Positions 25,201-36,693 of a stretch of DNA of 64,000 bases are shown here, one piece after another. The stretch spans positions 992,001-1,056,000 of the forward strand of contig NZ_CP030771.1 of NCBI RefSeq assembly GCF_006088715.1, given 5' to 3'. A program made the position numbers and the translations under genes. The notes beneath the pieces were generated by a model. The model did no database searches and was not told the DNA's origin. It saw nothing but the letters and a program-made list of their open reading frames with translations. The stretch's first letter is position 1; every line of letters begins with the position of its first letter. Origin of the DNA: Streptomyces sp. YIM 121038 (GTDB lineage: Bacteria; Actinomycetota; Actinomycetes; Streptomycetales; Streptomycetaceae).

Positions 25201-28200
25201 GGACCGAGCCCGGGTCGATGCCCGCGCGTTCCAGGGCCTCCCAGGCGGTCTCCAGGAGGAGGCGCTGCTGCGGGTCCATGGCGAGGGCCTCGCGCGGCGA
25301 GATCCCGAAGAAGGCCGCGTCGAAGTCCCCGGCGCCGTCGAGGAAACCGCCGCCGGTCGTGTAGAAGGTGCCCTCGCGCTCGGGGTCCGGGTCGTAGAGG
25401 TCGTCCAGCGGCCAGCCCCGGTCGGCGGGCAGCGGGCCGACGGCGTCGCGCTCGCCCGCGACGAGGTCCCACAGGTCCTCCGGGCCGCGGACGCCGCCCG
25501 GGAAGCGGCACGCCATCCCGACGACCGCCAACGGCTCGTCGGTGGTGGCGGGCCGCACGGGCTCGTCCTGCGGTGCGGGCGTGGCGCCGGTCAGTTCGGC
25601 GTGCAGATGGCCGCCGAGCGCGGTGGCCGTGGGGTGGTCGAAGACGGTGCTCGCGGGCAGGGTCAGGCCGGTGGCGGCGGCCAGCCGGTTGCGCAGTTCG
25701 ACGGCGGTGAGCGAGTCGAAGCCGATGTCGTGGAAGGGCCGGGCGGCTTCGACGGCGACCGCCGCGTCGTGGCCGAGGACGGCGGCCGCCTCGGCGCGCA
25801 CGAGGTCGGTGAGCGCCCGCGGTCGCTCGGCGGGGGGCAGCGCGGCGAGCCGGTCGCGCCAGCGGGCCGCGGCGCCGGACAGCGCGTCGTCCGTCTCCCG
25901 GCCCGGTTCGGCGGCGGCGTCGGGGAGTTCGGCGAGCAGCGCGCTGTCGCGGCCCGAGCGGAAGGCCGGGGCGAAGCGCGGCCAGTCCATGTCCGCGACG
26001 ACCATGCCGCTGTCGTCGCGCTCCAGGGCCCGCCACAGCGCGTCGAGCGCCGCTTCGGGCGCCATCGGGACCAGGCCGAGGCGGCGCAGGCCGTCGCCGG
26101 TCGCGCCGTGCGCCATGCCCGCCCCGGCCCAGGGCCCCCAGGCCACGCAGACCGCCGCGCGGCCATCGGCGCGCCGCCGCTCGGCGAGGGCGTCCAGGTG
26201 GGCGTTGGCGGCGGCGTAGGCGGCCTGGCCCGCGCTGCCCCAGGTGGCGGAGACCGACGAGAACAGCACGAACGCGTCGGGCCCTTCGCCGAGCAGGTCG
26301 TCCAGGTGGGCGGCGCCGCGCACCTTGGCCGCGGTCTCCTCGGCGAGCAGCGCGGGGGTGCAGTCCGCGACGCGGGTGTCGGAGGTGACGCCCGCGGCGT
26401 GGAAGACGGCCCGTACGGCGTCGCCGTCGGCGGCGAGCCGGTCGAGCAGCTCCGCGAGCGCGTCCCGGTCGGCCACGTCGCAGGCCGCCACGGTGACCCG
26501 GGCGCCCAAGGCCTCCAGGTCCGCGGCGAGTTCGGTGGCTCCGGGCGCGTCCGGGCCGCGCCGGCTCGTCAGGACGAGGTGCTCGGCGCCGTCGCGGGCG
26601 AGGCGCCGCGCCACATGGGCGCCGAGACCGCCGGTGCCGCCGGTGACGAGGACGGTGCCGCGCGCGGACCACCCGGGCTCGCCGCTTCCTGTCGTACGCG
26701 CGTCGTCGGCTGCCGTACGCGAGCCGTACGCCGGTGTCGGCGCGGCCCTCAGGAGGCGGCGTCCGTACAGGCCGTCCGCGCGGAGGGCCACCTGGTCCTC
26801 GGCGCAGCCGCCGTCGGTCCGTACGGATCCGGACAGCAGGGCGCACAGGCGGCGCAGCGACGCGGCGTCGGGCCGCTCCGCCAGGTCCGCCAACCCGCCC
26901 CAGCGGCCCGGGTGTTCGAGCGCGGCGACCCGGCCGAGCCCCCACACCTGGGCCTGCTCGGGCCGGTCGGGGCCCCGGCCGTCCAGGGCGACGGCGCCGG
27001 TGGTGACGCACCACAGCGGGGCGTCACCGCCCGCGTCGCCGAGGGCCTGGACGAGCAGCAGGGTGGCCTCGGTGCCACCGGCGGGAGCTGTGGCGAGCAG
27101 CGACAGGACACCGCTCGCTCCGAGCGGTACGAGCGCGGCGAGCCCGGCCCGGTCCGTGCCGTCGGGCACGGCGAGGACGGACACAGCGGCGCCGTGCCCG
27201 GCGAGCGCGGCCCGGCAGGCGTCGGCGAGCGGCGTGCTCGCGGCGGCCCCGGGCACGACGAGCAGCCAGGTACCGGTGAGCGCGGGCGCGGCGGCGGGTT
27301 CGGGCAGGGCGCGCCAGGCCACGCGGTAGGTCCGGGCGTCCGCCGCGTCGGCGGCCTCGGCGGGGCGCGGGGCCGGCCAGTACCTGCGGTGCCGGAACGG
27401 GTAGGTGGGCAGGTCGTCGAGGCGGGGCAGCCGGTCGGGGCAGCCCACGGACCAGTCGACGGCCGCGCCCCGCACGTGCAGCGCGGCGAGGGCGCCCGTG
27501 AACGACGCGGTCTCGGGCCTGCCGTCGCGCAGCAGCGGCACCGCGCGGCAGGCGTCGCCGTCGGTCCCGCACGCCTCGACGAGGCCGGACAGGACGCCGC
27601 CCGTGCCGAGTTCGAGGCAGCTGGTGGCGGACTCGGCGAGCAGGGTGCGGGCGCCGTCGAGGAAGCGCACGGTGCCGCGCACGTGCCGCACCCAGTACTC
27701 CGGGTCGCACAGTTCGTCGGCGGTGGCGCGCGCCCCGGTGAGGTTCGAGATCACGGGGATGCGCGGCGGCGCGTACGTCATCTGCCGGGCCACGGCCCGG
27801 AAGGCGTCGAGCATGCCGTCCACGCGCGCCGAGTGGAAGGCGTGGCTGACGGCGAGCTCCTTGGTGCGGCGCCCGCGCGCCCGGAAGGCCTCGGCCAGGC
27901 GCAGTACGGGGGCGCGGTCGCCGGACAGGACGGTGGCGCGCGGCCCGTTGACGGCCGCGACGCAGACGCCTGGCTCCCCGGCCTCGGCGAGCAGGGCGCG
28001 CACCTCGTCCTCGTCGGCCTCCACGGCCGCCATGGCGCCGCCGCCGGGCAGCGCGTCCATGAGCCGGCCGCGCGCGGCGACCAGGGCGCAGGCGTCGGGC
28101 AGGTCGAGGACCCCAGCCACGTGTGCGGCGGCGAGTTCGCCGATGGAGTGGCCGAGCAGCAGGCCGGGCCGCACGCCCCAGTGCTCCGTGAGCCGGAACA

Positions 28201-31200
28201 GCGCGACCTGGAGCGCGAACAGCGCGGGCTGGGTGCAGCCGGTGCGGTCGAGGAGGGCCGCCGCGCCGGTGCCGGGCGCGGCGAACATGACGTCGCGCAG
28301 CGGAAGTTCCAGATCCGGCGAGAGGTGCGGGGCCAGGTGGGTGAGGACGGCGTCGAGCGCGTCGGCGAAGACCGGTTCGCTCCGGTACAGCTCGGCGCCC
28401 GCGCCCGCCCGCTGGCTTCCCTGCCCCGGGAAGAGGAAGGCCGTGCGGCCTGGCGCGCCCGCGTGACCGGTGACGAGGCGTCCGGCGGAGTTCCCCTCGG
28501 CCAGCGCGGCGAGGGCGGCGAACACGGCGTCGGGGTCCCGGCCGAGGACGGCGGCGCGGTGGTCGAGCGCGGCGCGCCGGGTGGCGAGGGCGTGGGCCGT
28601 GTCGGCGAGGGCGCCGGGGGCGGTCCCCTCGTCCGGCGGCCGGTGGCCCGGCTGGTGGCCGCCGAGATACGTACGCAGCCGTGCGGCCTGCGCGCGCAGG
28701 GCGTCCGGCGTACGGGCGGAAAGGAGCAGGGGGACGGCGACACCGGTGCGGGGGGCGTCGGGGCGGGGGGCCTCGGAGCCCGGGCCGGGTGCCTCCGTGC
28801 GGGGGGCTTCGGCGGCGGGGCCGGGCTGGTCGGCGCGGGAGGCTTCGGCGGCGGGGACGCCGGGCGTGCCCGCCGCTGCCGGGGCGTCGGCGGGCGGTGC
28901 CTGTTCCACGATCACGTGGGCGTTGGTGCCGCTGATGCCGAACGAGGAGACCCCGGCCCGGCGCGGCTCGCCCGTCTCCGGCCACGGGGTGCGCCCGGTC
29001 AGGAGGCGCACGTCGCCCGTGGACCAGTCGACGTGCGGGTTGGGCTCCTCGGCGTGGAGCGTGCCGGGCAGTTCCCCGGCCTGGAGGGCGAGCACCATCT
29101 TCATCAGCCCGGCCACCCCGGCGGCGGCCTGGGTGTGTCCGATGTTGGACTTGACCGAGCCGAGCCACAGCGGTCGTCCGGCGGGCCGCCCCGCGTGGAC
29201 GGCCTGGAGCGCCTGGGCCTCGATCGGGTCGCCGAGCACGGTGCCTGTGCCGTGTGCCTCCACGGCGTCCACCTGGTCGGCGCGGAGCCCCGCGTCGGCG
29301 AGCGCGGCCCGGATGACGTCCTGCTGGGCGGGGCCGTTGGGGGCTGTCAGGCCGTTGCTGGCGCCGTCCTGGTTGACGGCCGAGCCGCAGAGGACGGCGT
29401 GGACGGGGTGGCCGTTGCGGCGGGCGTCGGAGAGGCGTTCCAGGAGCAGGACTCCGGCGCCCTCGCCCCAGGAGGTGCCGTCGGCGCCCGCCCCGAAGGC
29501 CTTGCAGCGGCCGTCGCGGGCGAGGCCGCGCTGGCGGCTGAACTCGACGAAGAGCCGGGGCGTGCTCATCACCGTGACGCCGCCCGCGAAGGCCTGGTCG
29601 CAGTCGCCGCGCCGCAGCGCCTGCGCGGCGAGGTGCACGGCGACGAGCGACGAGGAGCAGGCCGTGTCCACGGTGAGGGCGGGGCCTTCGAGGCCGAGGA
29701 CGTAGGCGACGCGGCCGGACAGCACGCTGGCCGTGTTCCCGGTGAGGAGGTGGCCCTCGGACACCTCGGGGTCGGCTCCGGCGAGGGCCATGTAGTCCTG
29801 CCCGTTGGTGCCCACGAACACGCCGACGCGGCGGCCGCGCAGCGCCTCGGGGTCCTGTCCCGCCCGTTCCAGGGCCTCCCAGGAGGTCTCCAGGAGGAGG
29901 CGCTGCTGCGGGTCCATGGCGAGGGCCTCGCGCGGCGAGATCCCGAAGAACTCGGCGTCGAACCCGGCGGCGTCCGTGACGAACGCGCCCCGCGTGCAGT
30001 AGGTCGTGCCCGCCCGGTCCGGGTCCGGGTCGTAGAGCCCGGCGGCGTCCCAGCCCCGGTCCGCGGGCCAGTCCGTGACCGCGTCCCGGCCCTCGGCGAG
30101 CAGCCGCCACAGGTCGGCGGGGCGCTCGACCCCGCCGGGGAACCGGCAGCCCATGCCGACGACCGCGATGGGCTCCGCGTCGTACGCGGACGGCGCGCGG
30201 CCCGCTTCCCGGGCGCCGTCCTGCGGGCTTTCCGCGCCCGTCTCGCCGAGTTCGTCCAGGAGGTGGGCGGCGAGGACGGCCGGCGTCGGCCGGTCGAAGA
30301 GCACGGTGGCGGGCAGGCGCACACCGGTGGCGGCCGCCAGGCGGTTGCGCAGCTCGACCGCCGTGAGGGAGTCGAACCCCATGTCGTTGAAGGCCCGTTC
30401 GGGCCGTACGGCGTCGGGGGTGGGGTGCCGCAGGACCGCCGCGGCGTGCGTACGGACGAGGTCGGTGACGAACCGCTCGCGCTCGGCGGCGGGCACGGCG
30501 GCGAGCCGGTCGCGCAGCGTCCCGTCCGGTGAGCCGGGCGCGCGCTCGCCGCCGTCGCCGTCCGGGCCGGTGTACGCGGCGAGCAGCGCGGTCGCGCGCG
30601 GCCCCGTGGCGGCGGCGAAGCGCTGCCAGTCCGCGTCGGCGACGACCACGTGCCCGTCGTCCTCGGCGAGGGCGCGGCCGATGGCCGTCACGGCCGCCGC
30701 GGGGTCCATGGAGGGCAGGCCCCGGTCGCGCAGGCGTCCGGCGACGCCGTCGTCGAGCATGCCCTCGCCCGCGGCCCAGGCGCCCCAGGCGAGGGCCGTG
30801 CCGGGCAGACCCGCGGCGCGCCGGGCGGCGGCGAGGGACTCCAACGCCGCGTTCGCCGCCGCGTAGTTGCCCTGCCCGGCGTTGCCGACGACGCCCATGA
30901 CGGAGGTGAAGACGACGAACGCGGAGAGGTCCAGGCCCGCGGTCGCCTCGTGCAGGACGCGGGCGGCGGTCGCCTTGGCGCGCAGCGACACGGCGAGCCG
31001 CGCCGGGGTGAGGGCGTCCACCATGCCGTCGTCGAGGACGCCCGCCGCGTGCACGACCGCGGTCAGCGGGTGCTCCCGCGGCAGCGCGTCGAGCAAGGCC
31101 GTCACCTGGCCGGGGTCCGCGACGTCGCACGCGGCGACCGTCACCGCGGCGCCCGCGGCGGCCAGTTCGGCCCGTAGTGCGGCGGCCCCGGGCGCCCCCG

Positions 31201-34200
31201 GCCCGCGCCTGCTGACGAGCAGCAGCTGTCCGGCGCCCTGTGCGGCCAGCCAGCGCGCCACGTGGGCGCCGACGCCTCCGGTGCCTCCGGTGATCAGTAC
31301 GGTGCCGGTCCCGAAGCCCTCCTCCACGGCGGGGGTGCCGCCGCGCGTGACGGGTGCGGGCAGCAGCCGACGGCCGTGCACCCCGGTCGAGCGGACCGCG
31401 ACCTGGTCCTCGTCGGTCACCGATGCCAGGACCGCGCACAGCCGTCGCAGGGCCCGCTCGTCCGGCTCGGCGGGCAGGTCGGCCGACCCGCCCCAGCGGT
31501 CGGGGTGTTCGAGGGCGACGCACCGGCCGAGACCGGCGACGGCCGCGTGGGCAGAGGGCCCCGGCCGCTCCCCCGCGCCGACCACGGCCGCCCCCCGGGT
31601 CACGCACCACAGCGGCGCGTCGATCCCGGCGTCGCCGAGGGCCTGCACGAGCGCGAGGGTCAGGGCGAGCCCGCCGGGCAGGTCGGTGTGGTCGGGGTGC
31701 GGGCGGCGCTCGTCCGCGAGCAGGGACAGGACTCCGGCGACGGGCCGCTCCGCCACGGCGTCCGCGAGCGCGGCGGCCAGCCCGGCGCGGCCCTGTCCGG
31801 GCCCTCGGGCGGTGACCACGGCGAGGTCGAGCCCGAGCGCGCGGAGGCCGCGCACGATGTCGTCGGCGGATCCTGCTTCGGGGTCTGCCGCCCCTTCCGC
31901 GTACGGGGCTCCTTCCGCGTACGCGGGTTCTTCGGGGCGTACGGCTTCAGGGCGTACGGCTTCGGGGCACACCGCGAGCCAGCGCCCCTCGGGCACCGAG
32001 CCGGGCGGCAGTTCGAGCGGCTGCCACGCCACGCGGTGGCGCCACGCGTCGACGCTCCGCTCCCGCGCCCGCTCGGCACGCCACGCCGAGAGCGCGGGCA
32101 GCACCTCGTCCAGGGCCTGCGGGGTCACCTTCAGCGTCTCCGCGAGCCGGGCGGGCTCCTCGCGTACGAGGGCTTCCCAGAGGTCGTCCGTGTCGGGCGC
32201 CGGGGCCGCGCTCTCCTGAGGGCCCAGCCAGTAGCGTTCACGCTGGAAGGGGTAGGTGGGCAGCTCGACGCGGGTGGCATCGGTGCCCTCGAACAGCGGC
32301 GCCCAGTCCACGGAGAGCCCATGCACATGCGCCTGCCCGAGCGCGAGAAGCATGCGCTCCAGACCGCCCTCGTCCCGGCGCAAGGTCCCCAGGACCACCG
32401 CGGTGCTCTCGGCCGACTCCAGGGTCGCTTCGACCGCCATCGTCAGGACCGGATGCGGACTCACCTCCACATACGCGCCGAAACCCTGCTCCGCCAGAGC
32501 GCGGATGGCGGGCTCGAAAGCCACCGTACGGCGGAGGTTGGCATACCAGTACCCGCCATCCATGACCGAGGTGTCCAACCACTCACCCGTGACCGTGGAG
32601 AACAGGGGAACCTCTGACGAGGACGGTGCGATCCCCTTCAAGGCCTCCAGAAGCTCTGCCTCGATGCGTTCCACATGGGCCGAGTGCGAGGCATAGTCCA
32701 CATCGATACGACGCGCCCGCACCCCCTCCGCCTCACACCCCGCCACCAACTCACCCAGAGCATCGCCATCGCCCGACACCACCACCGCAGAAGGCCCATT
32801 GACAGCCGCGACCGACAACCGGCCACCCCACCCAGCCAGCCGCTCCTCCACCTCAGCCGACGACAAAGCGAGCGACACCATCCCGCCACTGCCCGCAAGC
32901 CGCACGATCGCGCGACTGCGCAACGCCACCACCCGCGCCCCGTCCTCCAACGACAACCCACCCGCCACCACCGCCGCCGCGATCTCCCCCTGCGAATGCC
33001 CCACCACCGCATCCACCACCACACCAAACACCCGCCACAACCGCGCCAACGACACCATCACCGCAAACAACACCGGCTGCACCACATCCACCCGCTCAAA
33101 CCCCACACCCGAACGCACCACCTCCACCAACGACCACCCCACATACGGCTCCAACGCCGCCCCGCACTCCCCCATCAACCCCGCAAACACCGCCGACTCA
33201 TCCAGCAACCCACGCGCCATCCCCACCCACTGCGCCCCCCCGGGAACACAAACACCGTCCCCACACACCAACCCCCACCCGACACCACACACCCCGACGG
33301 CTCACCCACCGCCAACGCCCGCAACCCCGCAAGGAGCTGCTCACGACCACCAGCCACCACGGCCCGGTGCTCGTGGAGTGCCCGGGTCTCGACCAGCGAC
33401 AGCGCGACGTCGGAGATCCGTACGTCCTCCTCGCCGCACACCTCGAGCAGCCGCTCCGCCTGCGCCCGCACCCCCTGCGGCGACCGCGCCGACACCACCC
33501 ACGCCACCGACCCACCCACCCCGCAAGCCCCGGCCACCACGGACTCCTGCGGCACCTCCTCCACGATCACGTGCGCGTTCGTCCCGCTGATTCCGAAGCC
33601 GGACACTCCGGCCCGTCGTGGCCGGTCGCTCTCGGGCCAGGGCGTCGGTTCGGCGAGGAGGCGGATGTCGCCCGCGCTCCAGTCCACGTACGGAGTCGGC
33701 TCGGTGAGGTGGAGGGAGCGGGGCAGCAGGCCGTGGCGCATGGCCAGGACCATCTTCATGACGCCGCCGACACCTGCGGCGGCCTGGGTGTGGCCGATGT
33801 TGGACTTGAGGGAGCCCAGCCACAACGGCCGCCCCTCCAACCGCTCCTGACCATACGTCGCCAGCAACGCCTGCGCCTCGATCGGATCACCCAAGCGAGT
33901 GCCCGTACCGTGCGCCTCCACCGCATCGACGTCCTTCGCCGACAACCCCGCGTCCGCGAGAGCCGCACGGATCACCCGCTGCTGCGAAGGACCGTTCGGA
34001 GCCGTCAGACCATTGCTCGCACCGTCCTGGTTCACCGCACTGCCCCGCACCACCGCAAGCACCGGATGACCGTTGCGACGGGCATCCGACAGACGCTCCA
34101 GGAGCAGTACGCCGACGCCCTCGGCGAGGCCGAAGCCGTCGGCCTGTGCGGAGAACGCCTTGCAGCGGCCGTCGGGGGCCAGGCCGCCCTGGCTGCTGAA

Positions 34201-36516
34201 CTCCACGAACATGCCGGGCGTCGGCATCACCGTCGCTCCGCCCGCGAGCGCGAGCGCGCACTCGCCGCGCCGCAGTGCCTGCACGGCGAGGTGCAGGGCC
34301 ACCAGGGAGGAGGAGCAGGCCGTGTCGACGGTGACCGCGGCGCCTTCCAGGCCGAGGGCGTAGGCGACGCGGCCGGAGGCGACGCTGCCGGTGTTGCCGG
34401 TGAGGAGGTGGCCGTTGCCGTCCGTCGCCTCGTGCAGGCGGGGGCCGTAGTCCATGGTCATCGCGCCGATGTAGACGGCGGTGCGGCTGCCCCGCAGCGT
34501 GTGCGGGTCGAGCCCCGCGCGCTCCAGGGTCTCCCAGGAGGTTTCCAGGAGGAGACGCTGCTGCGGGTCCATGACGAGCGCCTCGCGGGGCGAGATGCCG
34601 AAGAACTCGGCGTCGAAGCGGTCGGCGTCGTGCAGGAAGCCCGCCTCGCGCTGGTAGTGGCGGCCCGGTCCGGTGTCCTCGGGCGCGCAGGCGCCCGCGG
34701 TGCTCCAGCCCCGGTCGCCGGGGAACTCCGTGACGGCGTCGGTGCCGTCGGCGAGGAGGCGCCACAGGCGCTCGGGGGTGTCGGCGCCGCCGGGGAAGCG
34801 GCAGCCCATCGCGACGATCGCCACGGGGTCTTCGTGCGCGGCCGTCGCGGGTGCCTCGGCGGGTGCTTCCTGCCGGGCGCCGCCGAGGAGTTCGTCCCGC
34901 AGCGCCTCGGCGAGCGCGCGCGGTGTCGGATGGTCGAAGACGGCCGTCACGGGCAGCGCCGCGGCGCCCGTGGCGGCGGCGACGCGGTTGCGGATCTCCA
35001 CGGCGGTGACGGAGTCGAGGCCGAGGCCGGTGAAGGTGGCGTCGGGGTCGACGGGGCCCGGTTCGCCGAGCACGGCGGCGACTTCGTGGCCCACCAGGCG
35101 CAGCAGCCGTTCGCGCTGGGCCGTGGCGGTGAGGGGGGCCAGTTCGTCGCGGAGGGCCGTGCGCGGGTCCTCGGTGCCGGGGTCGTCGCCCGCCTCCAGC
35201 AGCTCCGCGGGGAGGTCCATGGGCCGGGCGTCGAGCCCTTCGCAGAGGGTGTCGGGGTCGGGTGTCGCGCCGCCGTGGACGTACACCTCGCCGAGCGCGG
35301 TGAGGAATTGGGTGCGGTCGCCGTGGCCGCGGCGGAGCGTGGCGCCGACGTGGGCGGTGACGCCGTGCTCGGCGGCGATCGCCTGGAGCGCGGTGGTGAG
35401 GACCGGGTGCGGGCTGATCTCCAGGAGGGTGTGGTGGCCGTCCCGGAGCAGGGCGGCGGCGGCCCGGTCGAACCGGACGGTGCGGCGCAGGTTGCGGGCC
35501 CAGTAGGCGGCGTCCAGGGCCGGTTCGGGCAGGAGGTCGCCGGTGAGGCCCGAGTAGTACGGCAGGTGGGCGGTGAGCGGCCGGACGGCGGCGAGATCGG
35601 CGTGGAGGCGGGGCACGATGGCGTCGATGTGCGGGGAGTGGGCGGCGAGCCCGACGGCGATGCGGCGCGCGTGCAGGCCCGCGGCGGTGAGCCGGGCGGT
35701 CAGCTCGGTGGCGGCGTCGATGTCACCGGACACGATCACGGAGCGCGGGCCGTTGACGGCGGCGACCCCCACCTGCCCTTCGTAGCCGCCGAGTTGGGCT
35801 TCCACGTCGGCGAGGGGCGCCATCACGGAGACCATCTCGCCGCGCCCGGACAGGGTCGCCTGGGCCTGGCTCCACAGGGCGACGACACGGGCGCCGTCGT
35901 CCAGGGAGAGGGCGCCACCGACGACGGCCGCGGAGATCTCGCCGCAGCTGTGGCCGAGCACCGCGGTGGGCTCCACGCCGTGGTCGCGCCAGAGCCCGGC
36001 CAGGCCGACGCCGACGGCGAACAGGGCGGGCTGGACGACGTCGGGCCGCTCCAGCGGGGGCGCGCCGCCGGCCGCGCGCAGCACGTCCATGAGGGACCAG
36101 TCGACGAAGGGTTCGAGGGCTTGCGCGCAGGCGTCCACGCGCGCCCCGAACCGGGGTGCGGAGTCGAGGAGCCGTGCGGCCATGGCGGGCCACTGGGAGC
36201 CCTGTCCGGGGAAGACGAAGGCGGTGCCGCCGCCGGGCCCGGCGGGCCCTTCGGCGAGGCCGGGGGCGCCGCGCCCGTCGGCGAGGGCGTCGAGGCGCTC
36301 CAGGAACGCGTCGCGGTCACCCGCCACCAGGGCGGCGCGCCGCCCGGTGGCGGTCGCGGCGCGGGCGAGGGCGAGGCCGACGTCCGCCGGGCTCCACTCC
36401 GGCAGGGCGCGCAGGTGGTCGCGCAACCGCCGCGCCTGTGCCGTCAGGGCGCCCCGCCGTGCGGCGGACAGGGTCCATAGGAGGGGGGTCCCGGCGGGGG
36501 ACTCGGGCACGTTCAC
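22280..36516 (-). CDS. Modular type I PKS, loading AT-ACP plus modules 1-3, with an internal frameshift
   Basis: First PKS of the assembly line. Start GTG 36516 follows GAGGAG; the ATG inside that spacer stops after two codons. Loading AT 36225-35240 has GHSCGE, LAAHS, and ALWSQA where extender ATs have ALRSRA, so the carboxylate-binding Arg is Trp; expected substrate is a monocarboxylic acyl-CoA. Loading ACP near 35020 (GLDSV). Module 1: KS 34830-33555; AT 33262-32240, YASH (methylmalonyl); KR 32030-30600, LDD; ACP near 30370. Module 2: KS 30175-28895; AT 28440-27380, GHSIGE and HAFH (malonyl); KR 27320-25970, Trp-type (A); ACP near 25710. Module 3: KS 25535-24255 with ETACSSS; AT 23935-22900, GHSQGE and YAAH; ACP near 22655 with GFDSM; no KR, so the beta-keto group stays. 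The tail ends in [12 protein letters not shown]. The frame breaks at 33235-33241. Restoring seven bases gives 4747 residues, so I treat it as one gene. Confidence 0.93.
23599..23934. repeat. Near-identical AT fragment, module 3 copy
   Basis: Partner of 15502-15837, same reading frame and 8097 bases away. The main differences are a few bases around 23790 and 23817. It lies in the AT of the KR-less module 3. Confidence 0.88.
31893..31964. repeat. Two short tandem repeats in the module 1 KR structural region
   Basis: Two 18-bp units (31893-31910, 31911-31928) and two 15-bp units (31935-31949, 31950-31964) encode AYAEG- and AVRPE-type repeats. All are in frame and probably lie in a surface loop. 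Confidence 0.8.
32953..34103. repeat. Right copy of the PKS segmental duplication (module 1 KS/AT)
   Basis: Counterpart of 1-1158, in the KS-AT region of module 1 (blocks 32953-33588 and 33788-34103). The same G/T-rich codon style continues leftwards here to about 32280, covering the module 1 AT as far as its C-terminal end. This copy holds the frameshift at 33235-33282. Confidence 0.9.
33235..33282 (-). other. Frameshift cluster in the module 1 AT (three C-run length differences)
   Basis: Compared with the intact copy at 284-337, this stretch lacks four bases at 33235-33241 (CCCCCTGCCCC has become seven Cs), two at about 33259-33262 (six Cs to four) and one near 33272 (six Cs to five). The last two compensate each other, leaving a three-base loss and a short local change. 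The four-base loss alone shifts the frame and destroys the PGQGAQW entry motif of the AT. All three changes are in homopolymer C on the plus strand, typical of base-calling or polishing error in a duplicated region. Confidence 0.9.
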
Positions 36517-36693
36517 GCCATGGCTCCTCAGGACGTACGGGACAGGGACGGCTGGGCGCGCGCCGGTACGGCGCGGCCGTGCGGGGGCCCGCCGGGGCAC
36601 GGCGGATCCGCGCGCCCGGGTACGGGCACGGCGCGCGGGCACCTCAGCGGGCGGAGGCGGGGTGACGGGGTGGGGGTCGGTGGGGGCGCTGCG

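Noticed and set aside
33175..33292. Two separate PKS genes meeting at about 33.2 kb
   Set aside because: The break falls inside the AT catalytic motif and neither side has a ribosome site or docking domain. The intact duplicate at the left edge shows the same region reading straight through.
36517..36693. Independent promoter in the 177-base gap before the loading PKS gene
   Set aside because: Only G+C-rich short inverted repeats and no credible promoter hexamers; read-through from the acyltransferase-ligase pair is simpler.
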